From contig DEBD01000013.1 in the NCBI GenBank assembly GCA_002348385.1, positions 163,931 to 227,930 on the forward strand: DNA of 64,000 bases, read 5' to 3'. Every line of letters starts with the position of its first letter. Positions within the stretch are counted from its first letter, which is position 1. The translations under genes and the position numbers were made by a program. The stretch is from Gammaproteobacteria bacterium UBA2965 (GTDB lineage Bacteria; Pseudomonadota; Gammaproteobacteria; Pseudomonadales; Azotimanducaceae). Under the pieces are notes generated by a model. It ran no database searches, was not told the origin of the DNA, and saw nothing but the letters and a program-made list of their open reading frames with translations. Below are positions 44,597 to 53,394 of this stretch, in pieces.

Positions 44597-45562
44597 CTAG
44601 CCGCCGATGAACTTCATTACCGTGACTTCGCCTTTGAAGCTGACGTCCTGTTTGTCATGCAGCGCGCGCACGAGCAGACCCTGCAAACGCGCCATGGCCT
44701 GATGCCTCGGCAGATCGAGGAGCGGCTTGACGTCGTGGCTAGCCGAATTAGACAGACAGCCATATAGAAACCCGTTAGACGACAACCGTAACCGGGTACA
44801 GGAACTGCAGAACGGCTCGCTCTCGTTGGCGATGATGCCAAAGAATCCCTGATCGGGTATCTCGTAACGCACGGCGGTGGAGTCGTAGGGCGCATCCGTA
44901 CGGGTGAACTCATAGCGCGCACCGATTGCCTCGAGAATCTCGTCCATGGAGATAAAGTCACGCAGGTACTCGTTGCCGCGACGCAGATGCCCCATGTTCA
45001 TCAGCTCGATATAGCGCAGCTCCATGCCGCGCTCAAGGCAGTATTCCAGCATCGGCAGAATCTGGTCGGCATTCCTGCGCCGCATGGGAACCATGTTCAC
45101 CTTGACCTTCAGGCCCCCGGCGCGCATCTGCTCCATGCCGGACAGCACGGTGGCCAGATCGCCACCCCGTGCGATAGCAGTGAATCGCTCGGGATCCAGC
45201 GTGTCCAGGCTGATATTAATTCGGCGCAACCCGCTATTGATGAGCGCGGCAGCTTTTCGATCGATGAGCTGGCCATTGGTGGTCAGTGATACGTCCGCCA
45301 GTCCCAGGCTCATGAGGCGGGGCAAAATCTCGTCGAATTTTGGCGACAACAGCGGTTCGCCGCCCGTCAGCCGGAGCTTTTCGATGCCTGCAGCATCTAC
45401 AATCAACTCCACCATGTAGGCCAGTTCGTCGCCATCGAGCTCATGCTGAGCGGGCTGCAGACGCTTGCCGTCTGGCACGCAATAGGTGCAGGCGTAGTTG
45501 CACGCCGCCGTCAGGCTCACGCGCAGATTTCTGAAGCGCCGCCCATGGGCGTCTACGATCAT
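44597..45562 (-). CDS. moaA: GTP 3',8-cyclase MoaA
   Basis: The 321-residue protein is a radical SAM enzyme with CNYACTYC (about 21-28) for the N-terminal 4Fe-4S cluster, GGEPLLSPKF (SAM site), and the C-terminal cluster CSSCTRLRL plus a later GCL. It makes the first pterin intermediate of molybdenum cofactor from GTP. No other moa gene is nearby. The ATG at 45562 follows an AGG site. The region upstream was checked for a Moco-type riboswitch, but I could not confirm one by eye. Confidence 0.93.
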   Translation of the reverse strand: MIVDAHGRRFRNLRVSLTAACNYACTYCVPDGKRLQPAQHELDGDELAYMVELIVDAAGIEKLRLTGGEPLLSPKFDEILPRLMSLGLADVSLTTNGQLIDRKAAALINSGLRRINISLDTLDPERFTAIARGGDLATVLSGMEQMRAGGLKVKVNMVPMRRRNADQILPMLEYCLERGMELRYIELMNMGHLRRGNEYLRDFISMDEILEAIGARYEFTRTDAPYDSTAVRYEIPDQGFFGIIANESEPFCSSCTRLRLSSNGFLYGCLSNSASHDVKPLLDLPRHQAMARLQGLLVRALHDKQDVSFKGEVTVMKFIGG

Positions 45563-45607
45563 GGAAAAACCTAGGATTCAGCCGCGTAACAGTATGCCAT
45601 GTGGGCT

Positions 45608-45812
45608 ACCGGAAGCCGAGCGTAGGTCGATGAGGGAAAACCTGAACCAGTTCCGGTCAGGCTGACAAAACCCTGATTTACTTGCTGCCAGCCGCTGTCG
45701 TGTCTCCCCCCCCAACGATCTACGCAGCGGCCTCTTGGGTGCAGTTGCACCCCGTGTATGACCCAAGTGGTGTGTTCCCGGCCCCCTCCCCTGAGCGGGC
45801 CGGCTTTTTTTT
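45608..45812 (+). ncRNA. Candidate structured small RNA ending at an intrinsic terminator
   Basis: On the plus strand an outer stem ACCGGAA (45608-45614) pairs with TTCCGGT (45651-45657), enclosing a smaller AGGT/ACCT stem (45624-45627 with 45640-45643). Further on, GGGTGC (45737-45742) pairs with GCACCC (45747-45752); alternatively CTTGGGT (45734-45740) pairs with ACCCAAG (45761-45767). The terminator at 45778-45812 closes the unit. No plus-strand gene follows it for 2 kb, so the terminator has no coding transcript to end. The 5' end and promoter are unknown. I do not recognise a known RNA family. Confidence 0.35.
45778..45812 (+). terminator. Rho-independent terminator
   Basis: A perfect 7-bp stem CCGGCCC/GGGCCGG (45778-45784 with 45797-45803) with a 12-base loop is followed by C and eight T residues (45805-45812). 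It works on the plus strand only. Confidence 0.85.
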
Positions 45813-46013
45813 GCCATTACGGGTTGACGAGAATGTACGAACAGCCCCTAAACCCCTCTCAACGGGCAAGCCAAACCACCGGGTGCCGGTTGCTGTCGAG
45901 CACCATGCTGTCCCGATGCCCCTCTGAGCAGAGGCTGGCATTGGTGCCGAGTCGAGCGTCGCAGACCACATCAGTGTGACCTGTCTGTGGGCGATTAGAT
46001 CGAATTGTTGGGT

Positions 46014-46217
46014 CTATCCTGCGGAATAGTTTCTCGCCGGGGCAAATTCCTTTCCGATGCAGGTCATGACGGTGGCCAGCGGCATGCTCACCACCTCGCG
46101 GCGAGCGTCCACTCGCTTCACCTGCAGCGTCTCACCGCTCCAGTCGTTATCGCTCATCACCAGGTAGCTGGCGCCTTCGTGGCTGAAAATCTTGCCTTCT
46201 AATTGTCGGTGAGCCAT
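46014..46217 (-). CDS. Hypothetical 67-residue protein
   Basis: I do not recognise a family. The product MAHRQLEGKIFSHEGASYLV... is a small soluble, probably beta-rich protein with no signal or membrane segment and one cysteine. ATG 46217 is chosen because an AAGGAAGGA site lies just upstream; the open frame extends to 46280 without a better site. It follows murF by 102 bp on the same strand and may be co-transcribed. The strong ribosome site supports a real gene. Confidence 0.6.
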   Translation of the reverse strand: MAHRQLEGKIFSHEGASYLVMSDNDWSGETLQVKRVDARREVVSMPLATVMTCIGKEFAPARNYSAG

Positions 46218-46319
46218 ACATCCTTCCTTGACTTCAAACCTAGAGCGGCCATTGTCGCTGGCTGCGTGACCGCTGACCACGAGGATCTTTTTAGCAAGAT
46301 GTAAATCGCTGTAGTGTCG

Positions 46320-47678
46320 TCACACTGACGATAGGCTCTGCAGCCGCTCCACCAGGCGCCCCACCAGGCCGGCGCTCCAGAAAATGCGATTCGATCCCTT
46401 GACGAGTACCCGATGCCCGGATCGAACCCGCTCGGTGATGGCGCCAATCAGCGCCTCATCGGCAGCGTCGAAGTTGCCCGCCCGCTGGGATTGGGACAAT
46501 CGCTCGCTCAGATGGCGCATCTGGGAGCCAACGCCTATGACCGAGTCTATGTCGCCGCACTCCTGCGCCAGGCTTTCATGATAGGCCCGGGTCTCGGCAC
46601 CCAGTTCCAACATGTCGCCCAGCACGGCCAGGGTGGGCCCTGGGTGCGCTGCCAACCGCCGCAAAGCGGCTTTCATACTCTCGGGGTTGGCGTTGTAACT
46701 GTCATCTACCACATCCACACCGGCCACCTGAATCAGGTTGCCTCGACCGCTGGGGATCAGGTCGTCAGAAAGCGTGCAGGCAGGTTCCAGGTCCAATCCG
46801 AGCGTGTCCATGACGGCCAGTACTGCCGCCAGGCACATGGCCCGGGCTGTGCCACCGCCCGGCACACGGGCCACAACTGAGACACCACCAATGCGGTAGT
46901 GGGCCGTCTCCCCTGCCAGCTCCAGCAAGCGCACGTGCGCGTCATCGGAGGTTCCAAAGCCGACAGCGTCGTCGGGTGACCATGCCAGCAGGGTGTCTTC
47001 CACCACCAGCCGGCCGCTACTGCCTAGACCAACCTGAATGCTGAGCTTTTCTTTGCGCAGTTCGTCCAGACTTTCGAAGAATTCCGCGTGGGCGGGGTGA
47101 ACGTTCATCACCACGGCAACGTCCGGCTGAACCAGCTCGGCCAGCGGCGCGATCTCTCCGGGATGGCTGGTCCCAATCTCCAGAACGGCCGCGCCCGTTT
47201 GCGCCGGCGCCCCGATGAGTGACAACGGGACCCCCAGATGATTGTTGAGGCTGCCGGACGTGGCGTACGCCTGCAGAGCGGCGGCCAGCAGCCCCTTGGT
47301 GGTGGTCTTGCCGCTGCTGCCAGTCACCCCAATCACAGGCCCCTGGATTCGTCCCCGCGCTATGCGCGCCCACTCCCACAGAGCACTCAGGGTATCGGCC
47401 ACCTGTAGCTGAGGAACCGGGCGTGCCACGCGGTCGTGCGCCAGCACCCCAACTGCACCCTGCACCACCGCCGCATCTATATAGTCGTGGCCGTCGCGCT
47501 GAGATCGTTGAGCCACATTGAACCGAGGACCCGGGTCGCCCGGCAGGGCAACAAACAGTTCCCCCGGATGTATCCGACGAGAATCGATGCCTATCCCATA
47601 GACGTCCGGACCGTCCTGTGGCGTCAGCTCAAGAGCCGCACAGATTTCCGACCAGCGCCACAGCGGTGCCTGATTCAT
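46320..47678 (-). CDS. murF: UDP-N-acetylmuramoyl-tripeptide--D-alanyl-D-alanine ligase
   Basis: The 452-residue protein has the Mur ligase build: N-terminal DVYGIGIDSRRIHPGELFVAL, P-loop GVTGSSGKTTTKGLL (about 100-114), the SLNNHLGVPLSL loop, the central HPAHAEFF motif and C-terminal DDSYNANPESMKAAL. It adds D-Ala-D-Ala to the peptidoglycan precursor. MurF usually sits inside the dcw cell-wall cluster; here it stands alone between sppA and a small unknown gene. It may be the relocated sole copy or a second copy. I start at ATG 47678; a GTG at 47723 is possible but unlike the family. Confidence 0.92.
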   Translation of the reverse strand: MNQAPLWRWSEICAALELTPQDGPDVYGIGIDSRRIHPGELFVALPGDPGPRFNVAQRSQRDGHDYIDAAVVQGAVGVLAHDRVARPVPQLQVADTLSALWEWARIARGRIQGPVIGVTGSSGKTTTKGLLAAALQAYATSGSLNNHLGVPLSLIGAPAQTGAAVLEIGTSHPGEIAPLAELVQPDVAVVMNVHPAHAEFFESLDELRKEKLSIQVGLGSSGRLVVEDTLLAWSPDDAVGFGTSDDAHVRLLELAGETAHYRIGGVSVVARVPGGGTARAMCLAAVLAVMDTLGLDLEPACTLSDDLIPSGRGNLIQVAGVDVVDDSYNANPESMKAALRRLAAHPGPTLAVLGDMLELGAETRAYHESLAQECGDIDSVIGVGSQMRHLSERLSQSQRAGNFDAADEALIGAITERVRSGHRVLVKGSNRIFWSAGLVGRLVERLQSLSSV

Positions 47679-47818
47679 GAGATGGGGGATCGTGTCGTCA
47701 TCATGACGCTGGCACTTCAGCACAACCCGGTGGCCGGCTCAACCGGGTCATCGGCAACTGGCTCGCACGCAACCCACATGCCATGCTATCGCGGCTAATC
47801 GCAGTGAGGACGCTTGCC

Positions 47819-49624
47819 ATGAGTAAACCCGCCCTGTTCGGCCGCATCGGCCGATTTCTAACCGCTGCTCGTGTGTTCACGGCCAATGCGCTGTTCGTCT
47901 TGCTGGTCCTCGCCATCATCATTGTTGTCTCCGGCACCGATCAGTTCAGCGTGCCGGACGGCGCGGCGCTGGTGATCGACCCGCAAGGGGCCGTGGTGGA
48001 GCAGGAAGCGCTCGGCGACGCTTTGGCTGAGCTGCTCATGCCAACAGGCACGCCCATGGAAGCGGAGCTGCGGCCCATCCTTAGAGCGGTCGAGATCGCC
48101 GCGGACGACATCCGCATTGCCACCATTGTCCTCGACCTGGACCGCGTCACGGCTCTGTCCTCGGGCCACGCCGAAACCATAGGTCGTGCCCTGGAAGCAT
48201 TTCGTGCAAACGGCAAACGCATCGTGGCATTCGGGTCCTACTACACCCAGGGACAATACCTGCTGGCGAGTTATGCCGATGCGGTCTATCTGCACCCCTA
48301 CGGCCAGTTTCTGCCAACCGGTTACGGTTTAAATAATCTATATTTCAATGATTTGCTAGATAAACTTGGAGTAAATATACATATATTCCGCGTTGGCAAG
48401 TATAAGGAGTTTGTAGAGCCCTACACCCGTTCTTCCATGTCTGAAGAAGCACGTAACGCGAACCAGGTGCTGGTGGACGCGCTGTGGGCACACTACGGTG
48501 CCCGCGTAGCCACCAACCGGCGCCTGACCCAGGCGGCGTTCGCAGACTATGTAGATAGCTTTGCCGATCACCTGGAGGGCGTGGGCGGCGACATGGCCCG
48601 CCTGGCGCTGGAACACAAGCTGGTGGATGAGCTGCTCACGCCCGATCAGGCCCGCGACCGTATCGCTCAGCGGGTGGGTCAGAACGATCAAGGCGAGCTT
48701 AATGCAGTCAATTATTTAGACTACCTGGCTGCCGTAGGGCCCAGCCAACCCACTGCAGCCGACCAGCAGGTGGGTGTCATCACCGCTCGCGGCGCTATCG
48801 TGGATGGCACCGACGGCCCCGGTGTCATCGCTGCAGACGACTTCGTCGAGCGCATCCGCGCCGTAAGGCGTAGCGACAACATCCGCGCGCTAGTGGTGCG
48901 CGTGGACTCCCCTGGCGGCTCCGCTTTTGCCTCGGAGCTCATTCGCCAGGAACTCGAACTTACCCAACTGGCTGGGAAACCAGTGGTGGTTTCCATGGGC
49001 AACGTGGCGGCATCGGGAGGCTATTGGATTGCGGCGACCGCCGACGCCATCTACGCACAGCCCACCACCATCACTGGGTCCATCGGCATCTTCGGCATCG
49101 TGCCCACGCTGGAGCAGAGCCTGGCCAACATCGGCGTGCGATCAGATGGTGTCGGCACCACGGCGCTGTCCCGCGGCCTGGACCCGCTCAGTGGCCTCTC
49201 TGATGCAGCCAGTCGCGTTCTGCAAGCAAACGTAGAACACGGCTACGATCGCTTTCTCACGCTGGTGGCAAGAGGCCGGGACATGCCGGTTGAAGCCGTC
49301 GACGAGGTCGCCCAGGGTCGAGTCTGGGTGGGTGCGCGGGCCAAGGAACTCGGCCTGGTTGATGAGCTGGGTAGTCTCCAGGACGCTGCGGCAAAGGCAG
49401 CCGAACTCGCCGGGATGGAAGAGTTTTCGGTGCGCCATGTCACCCCTGCCCTGTCGCCCGAACAGCGCTTGCTCAGGCAGCTACGCAGGCGCGCGGATGC
49501 GCTCCAGCCCGCTCAGACCGGTGTGTTGGCTGGATACCTGACGCAAGCCATGGATATGTTGGCTTGGCTCGATGACCCGAAGGACACTTACGCCCTGTGC
49601 CTGGGCTGCAACGTGCGCTGGTAG
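47819..49624 (+). CDS. sppA: Signal peptide peptidase SppA, 67-kDa type
   Basis: The 601-residue protein has one N-terminal membrane helix (about 18-40) and two tandem ClpP-like domains. The likely general base is Lys196 in VGKYKEFVEPY, in the first domain, and the nucleophile Ser399 in GNVAASGGYW, in the second. This matches the long E. coli-type enzyme that degrades cleaved signal peptides in the inner membrane. The ATG at 47819 follows GAGGA by eight bases. The stretch 48327-48414, which includes the catalytic Lys codon, is much more AT-rich than the rest of the gene. Confidence 0.93.
   Translation: MSKPALFGRIGRFLTAARVFTANALFVLLVLAIIIVVSGTDQFSVPDGAALVIDPQGAVVEQEALGDALAELLMPTGTPMEAELRPILRAVEIAADDIRIATIVLDLDRVTALSSGHAETIGRALEAFRANGKRIVAFGSYYTQGQYLLASYADAVYLHPYGQFLPTGYGLNNLYFNDLLDKLGVNIHIFRVGKYKEFVEPYTRSSMSEEARNANQVLVDALWAHYGARVATNRRLTQAAFADYVDSFADHLEGVGGDMARLALEHKLVDELLTPDQARDRIAQRVGQNDQGELNAVNYLDYLAAVGPSQPTAADQQVGVITARGAIVDGTDGPGVIAADDFVERIRAVRRSDNIRALVVRVDSPGGSAFASELIRQELELTQLAGKPVVVSMGNVAASGGYWIAATADAIYAQPTTITGSIGIFGIVPTLEQSLANIGVRSDGVGTTALSRGLDPLSGLSDAASRVLQANVEHGYDRFLTLVARGRDMPVEAVDEVAQGRVWVGARAKELGLVDELGSLQDAAAKAAELAGMEEFSVRHVTPALSPEQRLLRQLRRRADALQPAQTGVLAGYLTQAMDMLAWLDDPKDTYALCLGCNVRW
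48327..48414 (+). other. AT-rich codon island inside sppA
   Basis: Within a GC-rich gene this stretch uses TTA, CTA, ATA, AAT and AAA codons almost without break, then the text returns to GC-ending codons. The encoded protein (LNNLYFNDLLDKLGVNIHI) is ordinary SppA. The island is therefore a change in codon choice, not a foreign domain. Confidence 0.6.
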
Positions 49625-49626
49625 CG

Positions 49627-50193
49627 CTAGAACAGTCGCACCCGGGTGCGCCGTGCGCTCGCCCCGGCCCTGGCCCGCTTGCTGGCCCGGCGCCGCCGCA
49701 TACGTTCGTGCAGTTCGCGGCGCTTGATGCCCAGGTACTGTTCCCGGCTGAGGTTCGGGTTGCGGTTACGCGCGCGCTCCTCGGCGCGGTACTTGCAGAA
49801 GTCATCGAACGAATCGATTTCGTGCTTGAGCTCACTCACCACCAGCTCGATCATGATGGCATCATCGATATAACCCAGCACGGGCACGCTGTCTGGAATG
49901 ATGTCCTGGGGGTCAGCGAAATAGGCCAGGGCAGCGAGTACGTCCTTACGTTCCTTGGCTGCCAGCTGCCACTCCGCATCACGCACCATGTCCACCAGGG
50001 ATTGCACCCGATCAATCCGTTGCTCGACGAACGCGGGCACGCTGCCGGCGCGCACCTCGGCGATCATCTCCTCTGCCTTGCTGGTGATCTCTTCCGCACT
50101 GCTGCTGCCTGCCTTTTTCTGCGCCTGCCGGATGTTGGCACGGAAAAACTGCAGATCCTTGTCTTCCAACTCAAATGTGACTCTTAAAGGCAT
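49627..50193 (-). CDS. YkvA family protein (DUF1232)
   Basis: The 188-residue protein holds the DUF1232 core YFADPQDIIPDSVPVLGYID (about 92-111) followed by a hydrophobic DAIMIELVV stretch. The N-terminus is a helical RANIRQAQKKAGSSSAEEI part, and the C-terminus is very rich in Arg (RMRRRRASKRARAG), perhaps for nucleic-acid or membrane contact. The function of the family is unknown. It converges on sppA with only two bases between stops. Confidence 0.88.
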   Translation of the reverse strand: MPLRVTFELEDKDLQFFRANIRQAQKKAGSSSAEEITSKAEEMIAEVRAGSVPAFVEQRIDRVQSLVDMVRDAEWQLAAKERKDVLAALAYFADPQDIIPDSVPVLGYIDDAIMIELVVSELKHEIDSFDDFCKYRAEERARNRNPNLSREQYLGIKRRELHERMRRRRASKRARAGASARRTRVRLF

Positions 50194-50247
50194 GATGTTC
50201 TCAGCGCTGAATTGAGGGGGGCACTATACCCAAAGACGCGCGAAGAT

Positions 50248-51912
50248 CTAGGGTTTGCGCAGGCGCTTGCAGTAGTCTTCGGTGAGCGATTTGACCTCCT
50301 TGTGCATGAGCACGAGGCCAACCAGGTTGGGAATCGCCATGAGCGCCAGCGTGACCGCCGAAATCAACCACACCAGAGAGGTATCCACCACCGTGGCGGC
50401 AAAGAAAGCCCCCACGTACACCAGGCGGTAGGGCGTAACCCAGCTGAGCCCGAACAGATAGGTGACGGCCCGGTCACCGTAATACGACCACGCCAAGGCG
50501 GTGGAAAACGCGAACAGCACCAGACCGACCGTCACCGCGTACTCCCCGAACTCGCCCAATATGCTCTGACTGAACGCCTGCGCGGTCAGGGGCACGGAAT
50601 GCAGCAACGACCTGCCATGCAGCGACAGCTCGGCCGACGCAATAGCGCCATTGTTCACCTGAACGGTCCCGCTGAACGGTTGGCCCGCGCTAAGAAAGCG
50701 CACCTGTTCAGCCACCGACCTGTTGTGGATGATGGTCACCCCCCCTCCGCGGGCAATCCCATCCACGATATCCAGCGTGCCCGTGTAGGCGCGCACCGGG
50801 TCGTTGTCCGGAGGCACGAAATCCAGGTGCGCAAAGAGCGCGGCCACATGTTCGGGATTCTGGTCGGAGTATTCCCCCTGCAGGATTTCGGTGGTTGTGG
50901 TTTCAAATTCGGTTTCGAACTTCTGTGTCCACACCCCGGAAGAGAGAATGACCAGGCCTGTTAGCGTGCAGATGAGTAGCGTGTCAATGAAGGGTTCCAG
51001 AATGGCGACCATGCCTTCCGCCACCGGTTCCTCGGTCTTGGCGGCAGCGTGCGCGATAGGGGCCGATCCCTGTCCTGCTTCATTGGAGAACAGGCCGCGA
51101 TTTACGCCACGATTGAAGGCGTAGGCGAAGGTCGCCCCCAGAAACCCACCGGCTGCCGCAGACCCGGTAAACGCATCGCTCAGGACGGCCGCGAACGAGG
51201 GTAAAATCTGATCCGCGTGGCTCACTACTACCGCCAAGGCGCCCGCCGCGTACAAGACCCCCATGAACGGCACGATGCGAGCTGCCACCGCCGCAATCCA
51301 GCGAATGCCACCAACGATCACCAGGCCCAGCAAGGCGGCCAGCACAATGCCCGACTGCCAGGGCGGGATACCGAACGAAACTTCCAGTCCGGCTGCCATG
51401 TTGTTGCTCTGGGGCATATTGCCCGATCCGAACGTGCTGACCAGAGTAGCCAGGGCGAAAAACACCGCCAGCCAGCGCATGTTGAGGCCACGCTCCATGA
51501 AGTACATGGGACCACCAGCCATTCGGCCCGCCTCGTCACGCACCCGGTAGCGGTGCGAGATGGTGACCTCTACATACTTCGTGGTCATCCCCAGAAATGC
51601 AGTCGCCCACATCCAGAACAGCGCGGCGGGCCCACCCAGATAGATAGCGAACGCGACACCGCCAATGTTGCCGGTGCCGATGGTGCCCGACAGCGCGGTG
51701 GCAAGTGCCTGGAAGTGGCTGGTGTCACCTGGCGCATCGGATTTGGTGTAGCGTCCGCGCAGCACCTGCCAGGCATGCGGGAAAAACCGGATCTGTGGGA
51801 ACTTCAAATACAGTGTGAAGAACAGCCCCACTCCCAGCAGCAGGTAGGGAAAGTAAACGGCGCTGCCCAACCAGCTGTCGAGAAACTCGATGGCATTTTC
51901 GAATGCGCCCAT
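50248..51912 (-). CDS. Sodium:alanine symporter (AGCS family) with extended loop
   Basis: The 554-residue protein has the AGCS layout of about eleven helices, with marks GTIGTGNIGGVAFAIYLGGPAALFW-type glycine-rich text (about residues 75-100), GGPMYFMERGL and NRGLFSNEAGQGSAPIAHAAA. It imports alanine or glycine with sodium. An extra soluble stretch of about 120 residues (about 330-450, from KFETEFETTT to LHSVPLT) interrupts the helices, which most 450-480-residue relatives lack. ATG 51912 follows a GGAGG site by four bases. It lies 25 bp after gor. Confidence 0.9.
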   Translation of the reverse strand: MGAFENAIEFLDSWLGSAVYFPYLLLGVGLFFTLYLKFPQIRFFPHAWQVLRGRYTKSDAPGDTSHFQALATALSGTIGTGNIGGVAFAIYLGGPAALFWMWATAFLGMTTKYVEVTISHRYRVRDEAGRMAGGPMYFMERGLNMRWLAVFFALATLVSTFGSGNMPQSNNMAAGLEVSFGIPPWQSGIVLAALLGLVIVGGIRWIAAVAARIVPFMGVLYAAGALAVVVSHADQILPSFAAVLSDAFTGSAAAGGFLGATFAYAFNRGVNRGLFSNEAGQGSAPIAHAAAKTEEPVAEGMVAILEPFIDTLLICTLTGLVILSSGVWTQKFETEFETTTTEILQGEYSDQNPEHVAALFAHLDFVPPDNDPVRAYTGTLDIVDGIARGGGVTIIHNRSVAEQVRFLSAGQPFSGTVQVNNGAIASAELSLHGRSLLHSVPLTAQAFSQSILGEFGEYAVTVGLVLFAFSTALAWSYYGDRAVTYLFGLSWVTPYRLVYVGAFFAATVVDTSLVWLISAVTLALMAIPNLVGLVLMHKEVKSLTEDYCKRLRKP

Positions 51913-51937
51913 GGAACCTCCCCCCTTGAATGTCAGG

Positions 51938-53290
51938 TTAGCGTGCGACCTCACGCATGGTCACGAACTCTTCGGCAGACGTGGGGTGAATTCCGATGGT
52001 GTCGTCGAAATCGGCCTTGCTGGCCCCGGCAGTGATGGCCACACCGATCCCCTGGATGATCTCTCCGGCATCGAGGCCTACCATATGGGCGGCCACGACC
52101 CGATCGCTGGCCCCATCCACCAGCAGCTTCATCAAGGTGCGCTCATCGCGACCGGAAAGCGTGTGCTTGAGTGCTCGAAATTCCGATTCATAGACCTGTA
52201 GCTGGGGAAACCGCTCGCGCGCGACCTCCTCGGTAGGGCCCACGGTGCCGATGTTGGGCTGGGAGAACACGGCGGTGGGAATGTTCTCATAGGCCACCGG
52301 CGCCGGTGCCTGCTCGGTAAACAGGTGACGCGCCAGATGCATGGCTTCTGCGATAGCCACCGGGGTGAGCTGCACCCGGTCGATCACATCGCCCAGTGCG
52401 TAGATACTGGGCACCGAAGACTGATAGTGCTCGTTCACGCGGATGGCGCCATTGTCCGCCATGGCCACGCCCACGTCTTGCAGGCCCAGACCCTCTACCT
52501 TGGGCGCACGGCCGGTGGCGTACATGACCAGATCCGCCTCGATGCGCTGGCCGTCAGACAATTCCAGAACCTTATGGCCGCCGCTTGATTCCACCCGCAC
52601 GACATTGGTGTCGAAGCTCAATTCTATTCCCTTCTTTTCGAGTTCGGCGGCGACAAACCTGCGCACCCCTTCGTCGAAGCCGCGCAGAAACAGAGGCCCC
52701 CGATACAACAGCTGTGTGTCGGCACCCAGACCGGCAAAAATGCCTGCAAATTCCACGGCGATATAACCGCCGCCCACCACCACCACCTTGCTCGGAAAGC
52801 TGTCCAGATAAAAAGCTTCGTTGGAGGTGATAACGTGCTCGCGGCCAGGGATGTCCGGAACCGTGGGCCAGCTGCCGGTGGCCACCAGAATACGCTCTGC
52901 GCTGAAGATGCCCTGCTCCATCACAACGGTATGCTCGTCGGCCAGGTGTGCCGTGCCGTGATGGGTGGTGACCCCCGCATCATCCAGCAGGCGTTGGTAG
53001 ATACCCTGCAGGCGCAAGATTTCCTGGGTTTTGTTGTCGCGCAGCCGATCCCACTCGAAGCTCTTGGCGCTCACGTTCCAGCCGAACGCCTGAGCGTCGG
53101 CAAAGTCCTCGTGGTAGTGCGACCCGTACACGAACAGCTTTTTCGGAACGCATCCCACGTTGACACAGGTGCCACCCAGATAGGTGTCTTCGGCCACGGC
53201 TACTGTGGCGCCATAGGCGGCTGACATTCGCGCCGCGCGGACACCTCCTGAACCGGCGCCGATAACGAACAGGTCGTAATCGTAGGACAT
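51938..53290 (-). CDS. gor: Glutathione-disulfide reductase
   Basis: The 450-residue protein has FAD-binding VIGAGSGGVRAARM, the redox pair GGTCVNVGCVPKK (Cys42, Cys47), the NADPH-binding VVGGGYIAVEFAGIFAGLG followed by LLYRGPLFLRGFD, and the C-terminal active-site His in GIHPTSAEEF. It reduces oxidised glutathione with NADPH. ATG 53290 gives the usual family length; an open frame upstream to 53365 has no support. It is divergent from the ThDP enzyme gene by 104 bp. Confidence 0.95.
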   Translation of the reverse strand: MSYDYDLFVIGAGSGGVRAARMSAAYGATVAVAEDTYLGGTCVNVGCVPKKLFVYGSHYHEDFADAQAFGWNVSAKSFEWDRLRDNKTQEILRLQGIYQRLLDDAGVTTHHGTAHLADEHTVVMEQGIFSAERILVATGSWPTVPDIPGREHVITSNEAFYLDSFPSKVVVVGGGYIAVEFAGIFAGLGADTQLLYRGPLFLRGFDEGVRRFVAAELEKKGIELSFDTNVVRVESSGGHKVLELSDGQRIEADLVMYATGRAPKVEGLGLQDVGVAMADNGAIRVNEHYQSSVPSIYALGDVIDRVQLTPVAIAEAMHLARHLFTEQAPAPVAYENIPTAVFSQPNIGTVGPTEEVARERFPQLQVYESEFRALKHTLSGRDERTLMKLLVDGASDRVVAAHMVGLDAGEIIQGIGVAITAGASKADFDDTIGIHPTSAEEFVTMREVAR

Positions 53291-53394
53291 GAGCGGCCTC
53301 GTGAAGATTCTTGTTGCCGGCAGCGTAATAGTTCGTGTGTGAATTGCAATCTGGCCGCATTGCATTCACCCAATCTGACCCTACACTGGCGCGC

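Larger units (their letters stand above)
45563..46013. other. Intergenic region with structured-RNA signals (451 bp)
   Basis: The gap lies between moaA and the 67-residue gene, both on the minus strand. On the plus strand it shows several inverted repeats and a strong terminator, described in separate entries. A short CCTCTG-AG-CAGAGG repeat is at 45921-45934. No protein-coding frame here looks genuine. Confidence 0.5.

Noticed and set aside
45563..45735. Moco riboswitch upstream of moaA
   Set aside because: Position is right, but I could not match the known consensus by eye, and the clear stems and terminator point to the opposite strand. An Infernal scan would settle it.
45921..45934. CCTCTG-AG-CAGAGG as a terminator
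   Set aside because: The stem is short, the two-base loop is too small, and no T-tract follows.
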